5,248 nt of DNA, taken from positions 1 to 5,248 of the forward strand of contig WAMH01000141.1 of assembly GCA_015522395.1 (NCBI GenBank), read 5' to 3'. Both the position numbers and the translations under genes were made by a program. Position 1 is the first letter of the stretch. Every line of letters begins with the position of its first letter. Of the stretch, positions 1 to 5,248 are shown piece after piece. Origin of the DNA: Thermococcus sp. Its GTDB lineage: Archaea > Methanobacteriota_B > Thermococci > Thermococcales > Thermococcaceae. The notes under the pieces are model-generated. The model was not told where the DNA came from and ran no database searches. It worked only from the letters and a program-made list of their open reading frames with translations.

Positions 1-54
1 AGGGCGAAAGAGCTGACCGATTTGCTGGCCTTCGTGCTCAGGACCCTTTCCTGA
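1..54 (+). CDS. C-terminal end of an unidentified plus-strand gene (partial)
   Basis: An open frame enters from the left edge and ends at a TGA at 52-54, giving 17 residues (RAKELTDLLAFVLRTLS). The tail has an amphipathic or hydrophobic helical character. The second frame on this strand closes within 15 bases; the third stays open to about 110 but reads as low-complexity Ser/Phe/His sequence typical of a non-coding frame. The gene would be convergent with the minus-strand membrane-protein gene next door, with 9 bases between the stop codons, or a 17-base overlap if that gene really ends at 38. Too little is present to assign a family or function, and the fragment could be chance open frame. 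Confidence 0.45.
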   Translation, partial: RAKELTDLLAFVLRTLS

Positions 55-63
55 GCTTCTCTT

Positions 64-762
64 TCAGCTTTTCCCACCATTTTCTCCTGACAAGCAGGTA
101 TAGCCTGTGACGTTGAGGAGGGCTGTAATCGCTGTGGCCATTAAAACCGCCCTGAGGGCCGCGTCCCTGATGCTCTCATTAGCCCGCCGGAATATGGCGT
201 AGTGGGCGTACTCAAATGGACTCATGGGCTCCAGCTCAACCTTTGCCGGGGCCGTGTCTTTTGCAGGGAACAGGGAGAAGGCGTGGTTCCACGTGACGAC
301 GTAGATCCTGACGTGGGTGCCGTTGACGACGCAGCCTTTAATTGTCTCGTTCCCGACGTGGCAGGTGTGTTCGTTGAAGGTGGCAACTACTTTCCCGTGG
401 CCGTAGCTCTCGAAGGTTATCGTCCTGTTCTCAGGATAGACCGTTACCGGCTCTATGTCGATTTCAGAGCCGTAGAAGAGCTTTCTAACGTAGTCGTAGA
501 GCCGGTCTATCAGCGGTCTTCCCATGCTCTCCGTGGGCCAGATGTAGTAGTAGACTATCCCCCCGCCTTTTTCTAGGTCATACAGGGCCTTTTGAGGGGT
601 GTCCCCCTTTGGGACGTACAGGAGAGGGGCGTACTCCCGGGCGTCCTCCCCGTAGGCCGGCAGGTAACCCCTTATCGTGTAACCGCTCTCGTAGAGGGAA
701 AGGCTGAAGAGCACGAAGAAGTTGAGAACGAGCCACACCGCAAGGACAGCCCGCCTTCTCAT
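64..762 (-). CDS. Membrane-anchored protein with a probable extracellular domain, unknown function; C-terminus probably frameshifted
   Basis: I do not recognise this 232-residue protein. It begins MRRR followed by a hydrophobic segment (about residues 5-23), a signal anchor with the N-terminus inside. Residues 25-200 are polar and aromatic-rich, probably outside the cell, with four N-glycosylation sequons (N112, N138, N147, N195) and a cysteine pair (C134, C144) that could form a disulfide loop. A second hydrophobic segment lies at about 203-219. As read, the protein then ends with an uncharged tail (GENGGKS). The adjacent frame from about 103 down to a stop at 38-40 instead encodes YLLVRRKWWEKLKEKLRKGS, which would complete the membrane helix and supply a basic cytoplasmic tail, so a one-base deletion is suspected. 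ATG at 762 is the start chosen because an in-frame TAG lies 12 bases upstream. A GGAGAT lies 11 bases before the ATG, a long spacing. The gene is divergent from the KaiC-like gene. Confidence 0.75.
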   Translation of the reverse strand: MRRRAVLAVWLVLNFFVLFSLSLYESGYTIRGYLPAYGEDAREYAPLLYVPKGDTPQKALYDLEKGGGIVYYYIWPTESMGRPLIDRLYDYVRKLFYGSEIDIEPVTVYPENRTITFESYGHGKVVATFNEHTCHVGNETIKGCVVNGTHVRIYVVTWNHAFSLFPAKDTAPAKVELEPMSPFEYAHYAIFRRANESIRDAALRAVLMATAITALLNVTGYTCLSGENGGKS

Positions 763-785
763 GTTCTCTAGCTATCTCCGCCGGC

Positions 786-793
786 TTATCAAA
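786..793 (-). promoter_or_regulatory. Possible TATA-like box for the membrane-protein gene
   Basis: On the minus strand this reads TTTGATAA, preceded by CGAAAG, which resembles a purine-rich BRE. Its centre is about 27 bases before the ATG at 762, which would give an almost leaderless transcript. The alternative is the stronger AT block at 823-830, whose reverse strand (AATATAAA) also looks like a TATA box and would give a leader of roughly 40 bases that includes the GGAGAT. I cannot choose between them from sequence alone. Confidence 0.35.
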
Positions 794-822
794 CTTTCGA
801 TTTTTTCGGGCGAGTCGATTGA

Positions 823-830
823 TTTATATT
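823..830 (+). promoter_or_regulatory. TATA box for the KaiC-like ATPase gene
   Basis: TTTATATT is a good archaeal TATA element. Its centre is about 34 bases before the GTG start at 861, predicting transcription start near 850 and a leader of about 10 bases, typical for Thermococcales. It also argues against the upstream in-frame TTG at 819, which lies at the edge of this element and would not be transcribed. Confidence 0.6.
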
Positions 831-851
831 TGGTGGATCCCAAACCAACGT

Positions 852-857
852 GGTGGT
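852..857 (+). promoter_or_regulatory. Ribosome binding site that fixes the GTG start at 861
   Basis: GGTGGT sits just before the GTG. The GGTG part matches the archaeal Shine-Dalgarno core with 5 bases to the start codon. It supports translation from 861 rather than from the in-frame TTG at 819, which would add 14 residues (MIYIWWIPNQRGGN) that do not resemble the family N-terminus. Confidence 0.6.
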
Positions 858-860
858 AAC

Positions 861-1562
861 GTGGACGAGAGGATTTCCACTGGTGTTCCCGGTCTCGATG
901 CTGTGCTGAACGGAGGATTGATAGGGGGCAGGGTCTACCTGCTGAAAGGTGGCCCCGGGGTCGGAAAGACAACCCTGGGTATGCACTTCGCGATGGCCGG
1001 TGTTGCGAAGGGAGAAAGCGTCCTCTACGTGACGCTGGAAGAGCTGGCTGCCAACATAAGGGCCGATTTTGGAAGGATGGGCTTCCCGGTGAACGATCCG
1101 CGTTTTAATCTCATCGATGCCACTCCAACTGTGGAGAAGTACGTTCTCATGAAGGATCCCTTTGAGACGTTTGCCGAGGGTCTCGAGGCCCTTAGAAACG
1201 CCGTGGTCGAGCGCTACCGGGAGGTCAGGTACTCCAGGATAGTGATCGACCCAATAACGATGCTTAAACTCCCCGCGGCTTCGGAGCTGGACTACCGGAG
1301 AGAGTTCCTGGCGTTCATGAAGAGCATGGCTCGCCTGAGGATCACCGTTTTGATGACCTCGGAGCTTGAGGGGGCCGACGTCGAGGAGTACCTCGCGGAC
1401 GGAGTCGTTGAGATGCTGACGTTTGAAAGCCATGGAAGACTGATGAGGGGGATACAGGTAAAGAAGCTCCGCGGAAGCTCCTTTGATCCGGCTATTCATC
1501 CCTATGAAATAACCGACCGTGGTATAGTGGTTTACCACGACCGCCTTCTTACGGATCACTGA
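861..1562 (+). CDS. Single-domain KaiC-like / RAD55-family RecA-fold ATPase
   Basis: This 233-residue protein is a P-loop ATPase of the KaiC/RAD55 group. Visible signatures are the family opening STGVPGLDAVLNGGL (6-20), Walker A GGPGVGKT (30-37), the paired glutamates E60-E61 after a beta strand (position of the KaiC catalytic Glu pair), Walker B RIVID with D130, and a C-terminal KKLRGSS (201-207) followed by PYEITDRGIVVY (214-225), which closely echoes the KLRG and YPFTITDHGI segments of the KaiC CI domain. One RecA domain is present, so it is not a two-domain clock KaiC, and no kaiB is nearby. Family members form ring oligomers and act in signalling or regulation; the target of this one is unknown. 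Start GTG 861 is chosen from the GGTG site and TATA spacing. The gene runs into the convergent helicase gene with 5 bases between stops. The fold call is firm, the cellular role is not. Confidence 0.92.
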   Translation: MDERISTGVPGLDAVLNGGLIGGRVYLLKGGPGVGKTTLGMHFAMAGVAKGESVLYVTLEELAANIRADFGRMGFPVNDPRFNLIDATPTVEKYVLMKDPFETFAEGLEALRNAVVERYREVRYSRIVIDPITMLKLPAASELDYRREFLAFMKSMARLRITVLMTSELEGADVEEYLADGVVEMLTFESHGRLMRGIQVKKLRGSSFDPAIHPYEITDRGIVVYHDRLLTDH

Positions 1563-1567
1563 GGGTT

Positions 1568-4168
1568 TCACAGCTCCCCCTCTATCATCGCCATTATCTT
1601 CCTGTGGAGCTGTTTTATCAGCTCCCTCCTGTCCTCCATGAGAACCACGTCGCTCGCCCCAATCGCTTCGAGGTTGAAGGCGAAGGGACTGGGAATTTCT
1701 TTCCTCTCGAAGACCACCCTGATTTTGCCCTCCCTGACCCAGCTCAGGAAAAGCTCCGCCTTTTCAACGTCCATCTTGTCCTCCATTATCTCGCGGTAGA
1801 CTTCCCTGAGGAGCGGGAAATCTGGGTGATTCTCCTTCAGGACTTTGAGCAGCGCGACAGCCATTACCTGCTGTCTTCCGAGGCGCTTCTTTCTTCCAAC
1901 GTAGCGCCGGAGTATGAGCAGTCCGCGGTTGGCCACGTGGCGGAAGCGCCTCTTCAAAAGCTCGGTGTTGTCCAAGGCCCTCTTGAGAACCTCCCGGAGG
2001 TCTTCAATCGTGAACAGCTCCCGTATTTCATCCTCCGAGAGCCTTGCCTCCTTTGGAACCCTTAGGAGGAAGCCGTTATCGTTTATCGCTATCCCGACGT
2101 TGCAACCCTTCCACATGCTTATCGCGTAGGCGAAGGCCCTGCTCAGGGCGTCGTTCGCGCGCCTCCCGATGAGGGTGTGGAAGAAGTACTCCCACGTCTT
2201 CTCCTTCTCGACCTCCTCAACCAGGACCGTCTCATCGTCCGGAACGGTGGAGTAGCGCGCCTGTTCGCGGAAGTAAGCTACAATTGCCCTCGCCGCCTTC
2301 TCGTCTATGCCGTACTTCCGCATGAGTCTCTTCACGGCGTCCCTTCTCCCGAGGAGGCCTTTAACCTCCCTCCTGAAGCGCTGGATGTCGAGGGCAAGGT
2401 CGAAGCTCAGCGGGAGCATCTCCGAGAACCAGGCCGGAATGGTGGGCTTCGCCCCCTCGCGCGGGATGACGTATATCTTGTTGCCCCTGCTCTTGACGAA
2501 CTCGTAGGTTCTTCCAGCTAAAACGAAGATGTCCCCGGGCATCAGCCTCTCGGCGAACTCCTCCTCAACCGTTCCAATCATCTGCTTGTCCATCGTGTAA
2601 ACCCTGATTTTGGCCTCATCCGGGATCGTTCCGGTGTTCATGTAGTATATCGCCCTCGTCATCTTGCCGCGCCTTCCGAAGCGGCCGTCTTCGAGCCATA
2701 TCTTGGCGTAGACCTTCCTTTCCTCAAGCCCCTCGTACTCGCCGGCAAGGTACTTCAAAACGCTCATGAAGTCCTCGAAGGGGAGGTCGTGGTAGGGATA
2801 GGCCCTCCTAACGACGCGGTAGGCTTCATCGACCTCCCAGACCCTGTTGAGCGCCATGCCGAGGAGGTGCTGAACTAAGACGTCGAGCGGGTCCTTCGGG
2901 ATTTTGACCCTGTCAAGCCTCCTGTTCCGGGCGTTGTGCGCTAAAACCGTAACCTCGACGAGGTCGTCGCGGTCGAGGGCAATGATGACACCCCTGCTAA
3001 CCTCATGGAGCCTGTGGCCGGCCCTACCGATTCTCTGCAACGCGCGGTTGACGCTCTTCGGCGAACCGGTAAGGACGACCAGATCTATTGTACCAATGTC
3101 AATCCCCAACTCAAGGCTTGTCGAAGTGACAACCGCTTTAAGCTCGCCCCTCTTCAGCTTCTCCTCGACGTCAAGGCGAACCTCTCTGGAAAGGCTGGAG
3201 TGGTGGGCCTCTATTAAACCTTCGAACTCGGGATAGCGCTTCTTTAGATTGAAGGCGACTCTCTCGGCACCGCTCCTCGTGTTGGTGAAAATGAGCGTCG
3301 TTCTGTTCGCCCGTATAAGCTCCGCCAAGCGGGAGTATAGGGCGTCACTCAGAACGTTCGCCGGGGTGTATATGAGGTCTTCAACGACGCTCTCGACTTC
3401 TATCTTTGTCTCCTTCGCGAAGCTGACGTCAACGATGAGGCCTGGCCGCGGCTTTCCATCGTCCTCGAAGCCGAAGACGAACTTCGCAACCTCCTCGAGG
3501 GGGTGTATCGTCGCGCTCAGGCCTATCCTGACGAACTCATGCTCGGCCATCTCCGCCATCCTTTCGACGCTCAGAGCGAGATGCGTCCCGCGCTTGTTCT
3601 CGGCTAAGGCGTGAACTTCGTCGATGATGAGGTACTTCACCGTCTTCAGTCTCTCGCGGAACTTGGGGGCGTTTAAGGCGATGGCGAGGCTTTCTGGGGT
3701 CGTAATGAGGATGTGGGGCGGCTTCCTCACCATCTTGCTCTTCTGGTAGCTCGAGGTGTCGCTCGTCCTTATCCCGACGCGGATTTCGGGTAACTCGTAG
3801 CCGAGTTCCTTCGCCACTTCCTTAATCTCAGCCAGAGGACCCTCCAGGTTCCGCTTTATGTCGTTGTTGAGCGCTCGAAGGGGAGACACGTAGAGGACGT
3901 AGATTTTGTCCTCGAGCTTCCCCTCCTTTCCGAGGAGAATCAGCTCGTTTATCGCTGAGAGAAAAGCGGATAGGGTTTTTCCAGAACCGGTTGGGGATGA
4001 GATCAGCACGTTCTCTCCCCTGTGGATTTCCACCACCGCGTAGCGCTGGGGGGGTGTAAAGCTCCCAAACTTCTGCTTAAACCACTCCTTAACTGGCTCG
4101 CTGAGGATGGAGAATATCTCCTCGTCGCTGTATTCCCTCTCCGCCCGCCTTATCCTTTCCCCGCTCAT
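1568..4168 (-). CDS. Lhr-family superfamily 2 ATP-dependent DNA/RNA helicase
   Basis: This intact 866-residue protein is an archaeal Lhr-type helicase. In order: a Q-like motif FTPPQRYA (37-44), motif I SSPTGSGKT (57-65), Ia SPLRAL (95-100), Ib TTPESL (156-161), II DEVH (183-186), III SAT (218-220), IV FTNTR (294-298), V TSTSLELGIDIG (348-359) and VI QRIGRAGHR (378-386). After the two RecA domains come a winged-helix-like region (about 400-500), a beta-rich segment (about 500-580) and the Lhr core domain (DEAD/H-associated type, about 585-770). Lhr enzymes are 3'-5' ATP-driven translocases unwinding DNA or RNA:DNA hybrids, linked to repair or RNA metabolism. Thermococcales carry more than one Lhr paralogue (aLhr1, aLhr2); I cannot say which this is. 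Length fits the short archaeal Lhr core, without the long bacterial C-terminal extension. Only one cysteine (C689) is present, so no zinc site. The ATG at 4168 has only a weak GGAG two bases away and a TATA box about 26 bases upstream, so the mRNA may be nearly leaderless. Confidence 0.95.
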   Translation of the reverse strand: MSGERIRRAEREYSDEEIFSILSEPVKEWFKQKFGSFTPPQRYAVVEIHRGENVLISSPTGSGKTLSAFLSAINELILLGKEGKLEDKIYVLYVSPLRALNNDIKRNLEGPLAEIKEVAKELGYELPEIRVGIRTSDTSSYQKSKMVRKPPHILITTPESLAIALNAPKFRERLKTVKYLIIDEVHALAENKRGTHLALSVERMAEMAEHEFVRIGLSATIHPLEEVAKFVFGFEDDGKPRPGLIVDVSFAKETKIEVESVVEDLIYTPANVLSDALYSRLAELIRANRTTLIFTNTRSGAERVAFNLKKRYPEFEGLIEAHHSSLSREVRLDVEEKLKRGELKAVVTSTSLELGIDIGTIDLVVLTGSPKSVNRALQRIGRAGHRLHEVSRGVIIALDRDDLVEVTVLAHNARNRRLDRVKIPKDPLDVLVQHLLGMALNRVWEVDEAYRVVRRAYPYHDLPFEDFMSVLKYLAGEYEGLEERKVYAKIWLEDGRFGRRGKMTRAIYYMNTGTIPDEAKIRVYTMDKQMIGTVEEEFAERLMPGDIFVLAGRTYEFVKSRGNKIYVIPREGAKPTIPAWFSEMLPLSFDLALDIQRFRREVKGLLGRRDAVKRLMRKYGIDEKAARAIVAYFREQARYSTVPDDETVLVEEVEKEKTWEYFFHTLIGRRANDALSRAFAYAISMWKGCNVGIAINDNGFLLRVPKEARLSEDEIRELFTIEDLREVLKRALDNTELLKRRFRHVANRGLLILRRYVGRKKRLGRQQVMAVALLKVLKENHPDFPLLREVYREIMEDKMDVEKAELFLSWVREGKIRVVFERKEIPSPFAFNLEAIGASDVVLMEDRRELIKQLHRKIMAMIEGEL

Positions 4169-4190
4169 CGCTCCATCGTCTTCTTTTCGG

Positions 4191-4198
4191 TTTTTAAA
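4191..4198 (-). promoter_or_regulatory. TATA box for the helicase gene
   Basis: On the minus strand this reads TTTAAAAA, with its centre about 26 bases before the helicase ATG at 4168. Transcription would start within a few bases of the start codon, consistent with the poor ribosome binding site (GGAG at plus 4171-4174, only 2 bases from the ATG). An alternative, more distant box is the near-palindromic AT block at 4221-4228. Confidence 0.5.
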
Positions 4199-4220
4199 CT
4201 ATTCGGTTGACCTAACAAAC

Positions 4221-4228
4221 TTTTTAAG
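4221..4228 (+). promoter_or_regulatory. TATA box for the CxxC protein gene
   Basis: TTTTTAAG, preceded by the purine-rich AACAAAC (a plausible BRE), is centred about 34 bases before the ATG at 4259. Start of transcription is predicted near 4250, giving a leader of about 10 bases. The block CTTTTTAAG reads CTTAAAAAG on the other strand, so it could also be used toward the helicase. Confidence 0.55.
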
Positions 4229-4249
4229 TGGTGGACTGGAACTCAGACC

Positions 4250-4254
4250 GGTGA
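4250..4254 (+). promoter_or_regulatory. Ribosome binding site of the CxxC protein gene
   Basis: GGTGA with a 4-base spacer to the ATG at 4259 is the standard Thermococcales Shine-Dalgarno core. It fixes this start and contrasts with the glycosyltransferase gene that follows, which has none. Confidence 0.65.
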
Positions 4255-4258
4255 GAGA

Positions 4259-4579
4259 ATGAACGAAAGGGAGAAGCTTGAGGAGGTCCTCCGGGAGTTC
4301 AACAGGTTCCACGGCAGTGAGGCGGAGGCGAGAATTTTGAAGATGGAGGGCGATGAGGTTATAATCGAGTTCGAGGGTTCGTTCTGCGCCACCTGCGGGC
4401 TTTACGACTACTTCGACGACATCAAGTGGGAGGCGATGGACTTCGGCCTTGAGCTTGAACCCCTTGAGGTTCTCGAGGCCGAGGAAGACGAGTTTGAGCA
4501 CGGGCGCTACGTTGTGAGGTACAGGCTGGGGAGAAGACCGACGATTGGGATGGGCATCGCCGAAACGGGTAAGGGTTAA
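4259..4579 (+). CDS. Small acidic CxxC protein, possible Nfu-like (NifU C-terminal-like) domain
   Basis: This 106-residue protein is not one I recognise by name. It opens with an amphipathic helix (residues 2-17), then a predicted strand, a GD turn (31-32), a strand VIIEFEG (34-40), the pair C43/C46 (CATC), and a helix (48-62) followed by an acidic stretch (65-80) and a final strand RYVVRYRLG (83-91). The order helix, strand, GD, strand, G, CxxC, helix is that of the NifU C-terminal (Nfu) scaffold domain, in which two CxxC pairs from a dimer hold a 4Fe-4S cluster. Differences are one extra residue between the glycine and the first cysteine and no proline/serine block after the second. An Fe-S or redox role is therefore inference; a zinc or structural role is possible. 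The start is supported by GGTGA four bases upstream. The gene is divergent from the Lhr helicase and 24 bases ahead of a glycosyltransferase. Confidence 0.85.
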   Translation: MNEREKLEEVLREFNRFHGSEAEARILKMEGDEVIIEFEGSFCATCGLYDYFDDIKWEAMDFGLELEPLEVLEAEEDEFEHGRYVVRYRLGRRPTIGMGIAETGKG

Positions 4580-4582
4580 AAG
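4576..4582 (+). promoter_or_regulatory. Possible TATA-like box for the glycosyltransferase gene
   Basis: TTAAAAG overlaps the TAA stop of the preceding gene and is centred 25 bases before the ATG at 4604. Transcription from it would begin at or next to the start codon, giving a leaderless mRNA. That fits the absence of any GGAGG- or GGTG-like site in 4580-4603, which is pyrimidine-rich. It may simply be a chance AT patch if the two genes are co-transcribed. Confidence 0.35.
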
Positions 4583-4603
4583 TTCTTTCTCGGACCCAAC
4601 CCC

Positions 4604-5248
4604 ATGAACCCGCTCCTCCTTGTACTGCTCGTCATCTTCCTTTGGGACGGCTACTTCTTCTTCAATTACATAATTAGCCTTTTCGGGGATTACAGAACCG
4701 GGGAGTGGGAGCCGAAGGTGAGCATCCTCATCCCGGCTTACAACGAGGGCCAGAAGGTTTTAAGGGCGGTAAAATCGGCCCTTGGGCAGGACTACGCCGA
4801 TTTGGAGGTCGTAGTAATCGACGACGGGAGCGAGGACGGGACCTTCAAAGCGGCATCCTCCGTAAGCGACCCGCGGCTGAGGGTCTACAGGGTGGAGCAC
4901 GGGGGAAAGGCGAAAGCCCTCAACTTCGGCCTCTCAAAGTCCTCCGGCGAGGTTATCGTAACAACCGACGCGGACAGCGTCCTTGAGCGGGACGCGGTGA
5001 GAGAACTCGTGAGGCGCTTCTACTCCGATGAGATCGTGGCCGTCGGCGGACAGGTTCGGGTTATGGGTGGCTCTTTCCTCGAGAGGGCGCAGGATGCGGA
5101 GCATCTGAGGATCGCCATGTTCCGCAGGGCAAAGGAGCTTGAGGATCTGAGCCTCGCGCCGGGTCCAATAGCGGCCTTTTGGAGGGGTGCCCTTGAGCGA
5201 ATCGGCGGCTTCGTGGAGGATGCCGTTGAAGACTACGCCACCACAAAG
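4604..5248 (+). CDS. Membrane-anchored family 2 glycosyltransferase (3' end outside window)
   Basis: The frame opens at ATG 4604 and stays open to the right edge (215 residues seen). Residues 3-27 form an N-terminal membrane helix. The GT-A catalytic domain follows: PAYNEG (44-49), VIDDGS (71-76, nucleotide-sugar binding aspartates), HGGKAKALN (99-107), TDADS (121-125, the metal-binding DxD), PGPIAAFWRG (186-195) and VEDAVEDYATTK (204-215), whose E209-D210 match the ED acceptor/base motif. This layout is that of inverting, often processive, GT2 enzymes such as cellulose, hyaluronan and poly-GlcNAc synthases; the QxxRW motif and C-terminal membrane helices would lie beyond the window. It probably adds sugars from a nucleotide-sugar at the cytoplasmic face to build an extracellular polysaccharide or glycolipid; sugar and product cannot be told. 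All catalytic motifs expected so far are intact. No Shine-Dalgarno site is visible before the ATG, but the start is supported by the membrane helix directly after it. Confidence 0.92.
   Translation, partial: MNPLLLVLLVIFLWDGYFFFNYIISLFGDYRTGEWEPKVSILIPAYNEGQKVLRAVKSALGQDYADLEVVVIDDGSEDGTFKAASSVSDPRLRVYRVEHGGKAKALNFGLSKSSGEVIVTTDADSVLERDAVRELVRRFYSDEIVAVGGQVRVMGGSFLERAQDAEHLRIAMFRRAKELEDLSLAPGPIAAFWRGALERIGGFVEDAVEDYATTK

Noticed and set aside
801..806. A T6 run between the divergent genes as a possible terminator
   Set aside because: No gene on either strand ends just before it. It is better explained as AT-rich promoter sequence.
819..860. Upstream TTG start adding 14 residues to the KaiC-like protein
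   Set aside because: It lies at the TATA box and before the predicted transcription start, and the added residues do not fit the family, whereas GTG 861 has a ribosome binding site.
789..1571. A 260-codon minus-strand open frame antisense to the KaiC-like gene
   Set aside because: The opposite strand encodes an unmistakable KaiC-family ATPase. The antisense product has no recognisable motif and is the usual by-product of GC-rich codon bias.
1604..2521. Several plus-strand open frames of 66-153 codons opposite the helicase gene
   Set aside because: They lie entirely inside a complete, motif-verified helicase gene and show no coding features or plausible start signals of their own.
2976..3020. 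ATGATGA resembling box C of a C/D guide RNA inside the helicase gene
   Set aside because: No matching CTGA box D lies at a suitable distance, and the bases are explained by helicase codons.
4199..4501. A 100-codon minus-strand open frame opposite the CxxC protein
   Set aside because: The plus strand has the TATA box, GGTGA and a coherent protein, while the antisense frame ends within the promoter region of the divergent pair.
4705..4986. A 93-codon plus-strand frame rich in Gly and Arg within the glycosyltransferase gene
   Set aside because: It is a shifted frame of the glycosyltransferase, whose GT2 motifs are unbroken throughout this stretch, so it is neither a gene nor evidence of a frameshift.

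Overview
The window looks like a piece of a hyperthermophilic archaeal chromosome, most likely Thermococcales and, given the fairly high GC, Thermococcus rather than Pyrococcus. The evidence is an Lhr-type superfamily 2 helicase with typical Thermococcales wording, a single-domain KaiC/RAD55-like ATPase, AT-rich TATA-like boxes about 25-35 bases before start codons, GGTG-type ribosome binding sites, heavy use of AGG/AGA arginine codons, and very tight gene packing. The genus is inferred and not proven by any RNA marker here.

Layout from left to right. At 1-54 is the very end of a plus-strand gene of unknown identity. It meets, tail to tail, a minus-strand gene (64-762) for a small membrane-anchored protein with a probable extracellular domain. 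The C-terminus of that gene as read looks frameshifted: the neighbouring frame, ending at 38, gives a far more natural membrane-plus-basic tail. A 98-base divergent promoter region (763-860) separates it from a plus-strand KaiC-like ATPase (861-1562, GTG start). That gene converges, with only 5 bases between stop codons, on a large minus-strand Lhr-family helicase (1568-4168, 866 residues, all helicase motifs intact).

A second short divergent promoter region (4169-4258) leads to a 106-residue plus-strand protein (4259-4579) with one CxxC. Its layout resembles the NifU C-terminal (Nfu) iron-sulfur scaffold domain, though it is not a textbook match. After 24 bases comes a membrane-anchored family 2 glycosyltransferase (from 4604) that runs off the right end. 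It has no ribosome binding site, and a TATA-like box about 25 bases before its ATG suggests a leaderless transcript.

The genes do not form an obvious pathway: nucleic-acid remodelling (helicase), a RecA-fold signalling or regulatory ATPase, a possible Fe-S or redox protein and surface polysaccharide synthesis sit side by side. I see no mobile element, CRISPR array, tRNA or rRNA, and no stretch over 300 bases lacks a gene. No clear new multi-gene system is visible. The best leads are the C-terminal frameshift of the membrane protein and the cryptic Nfu-like protein.
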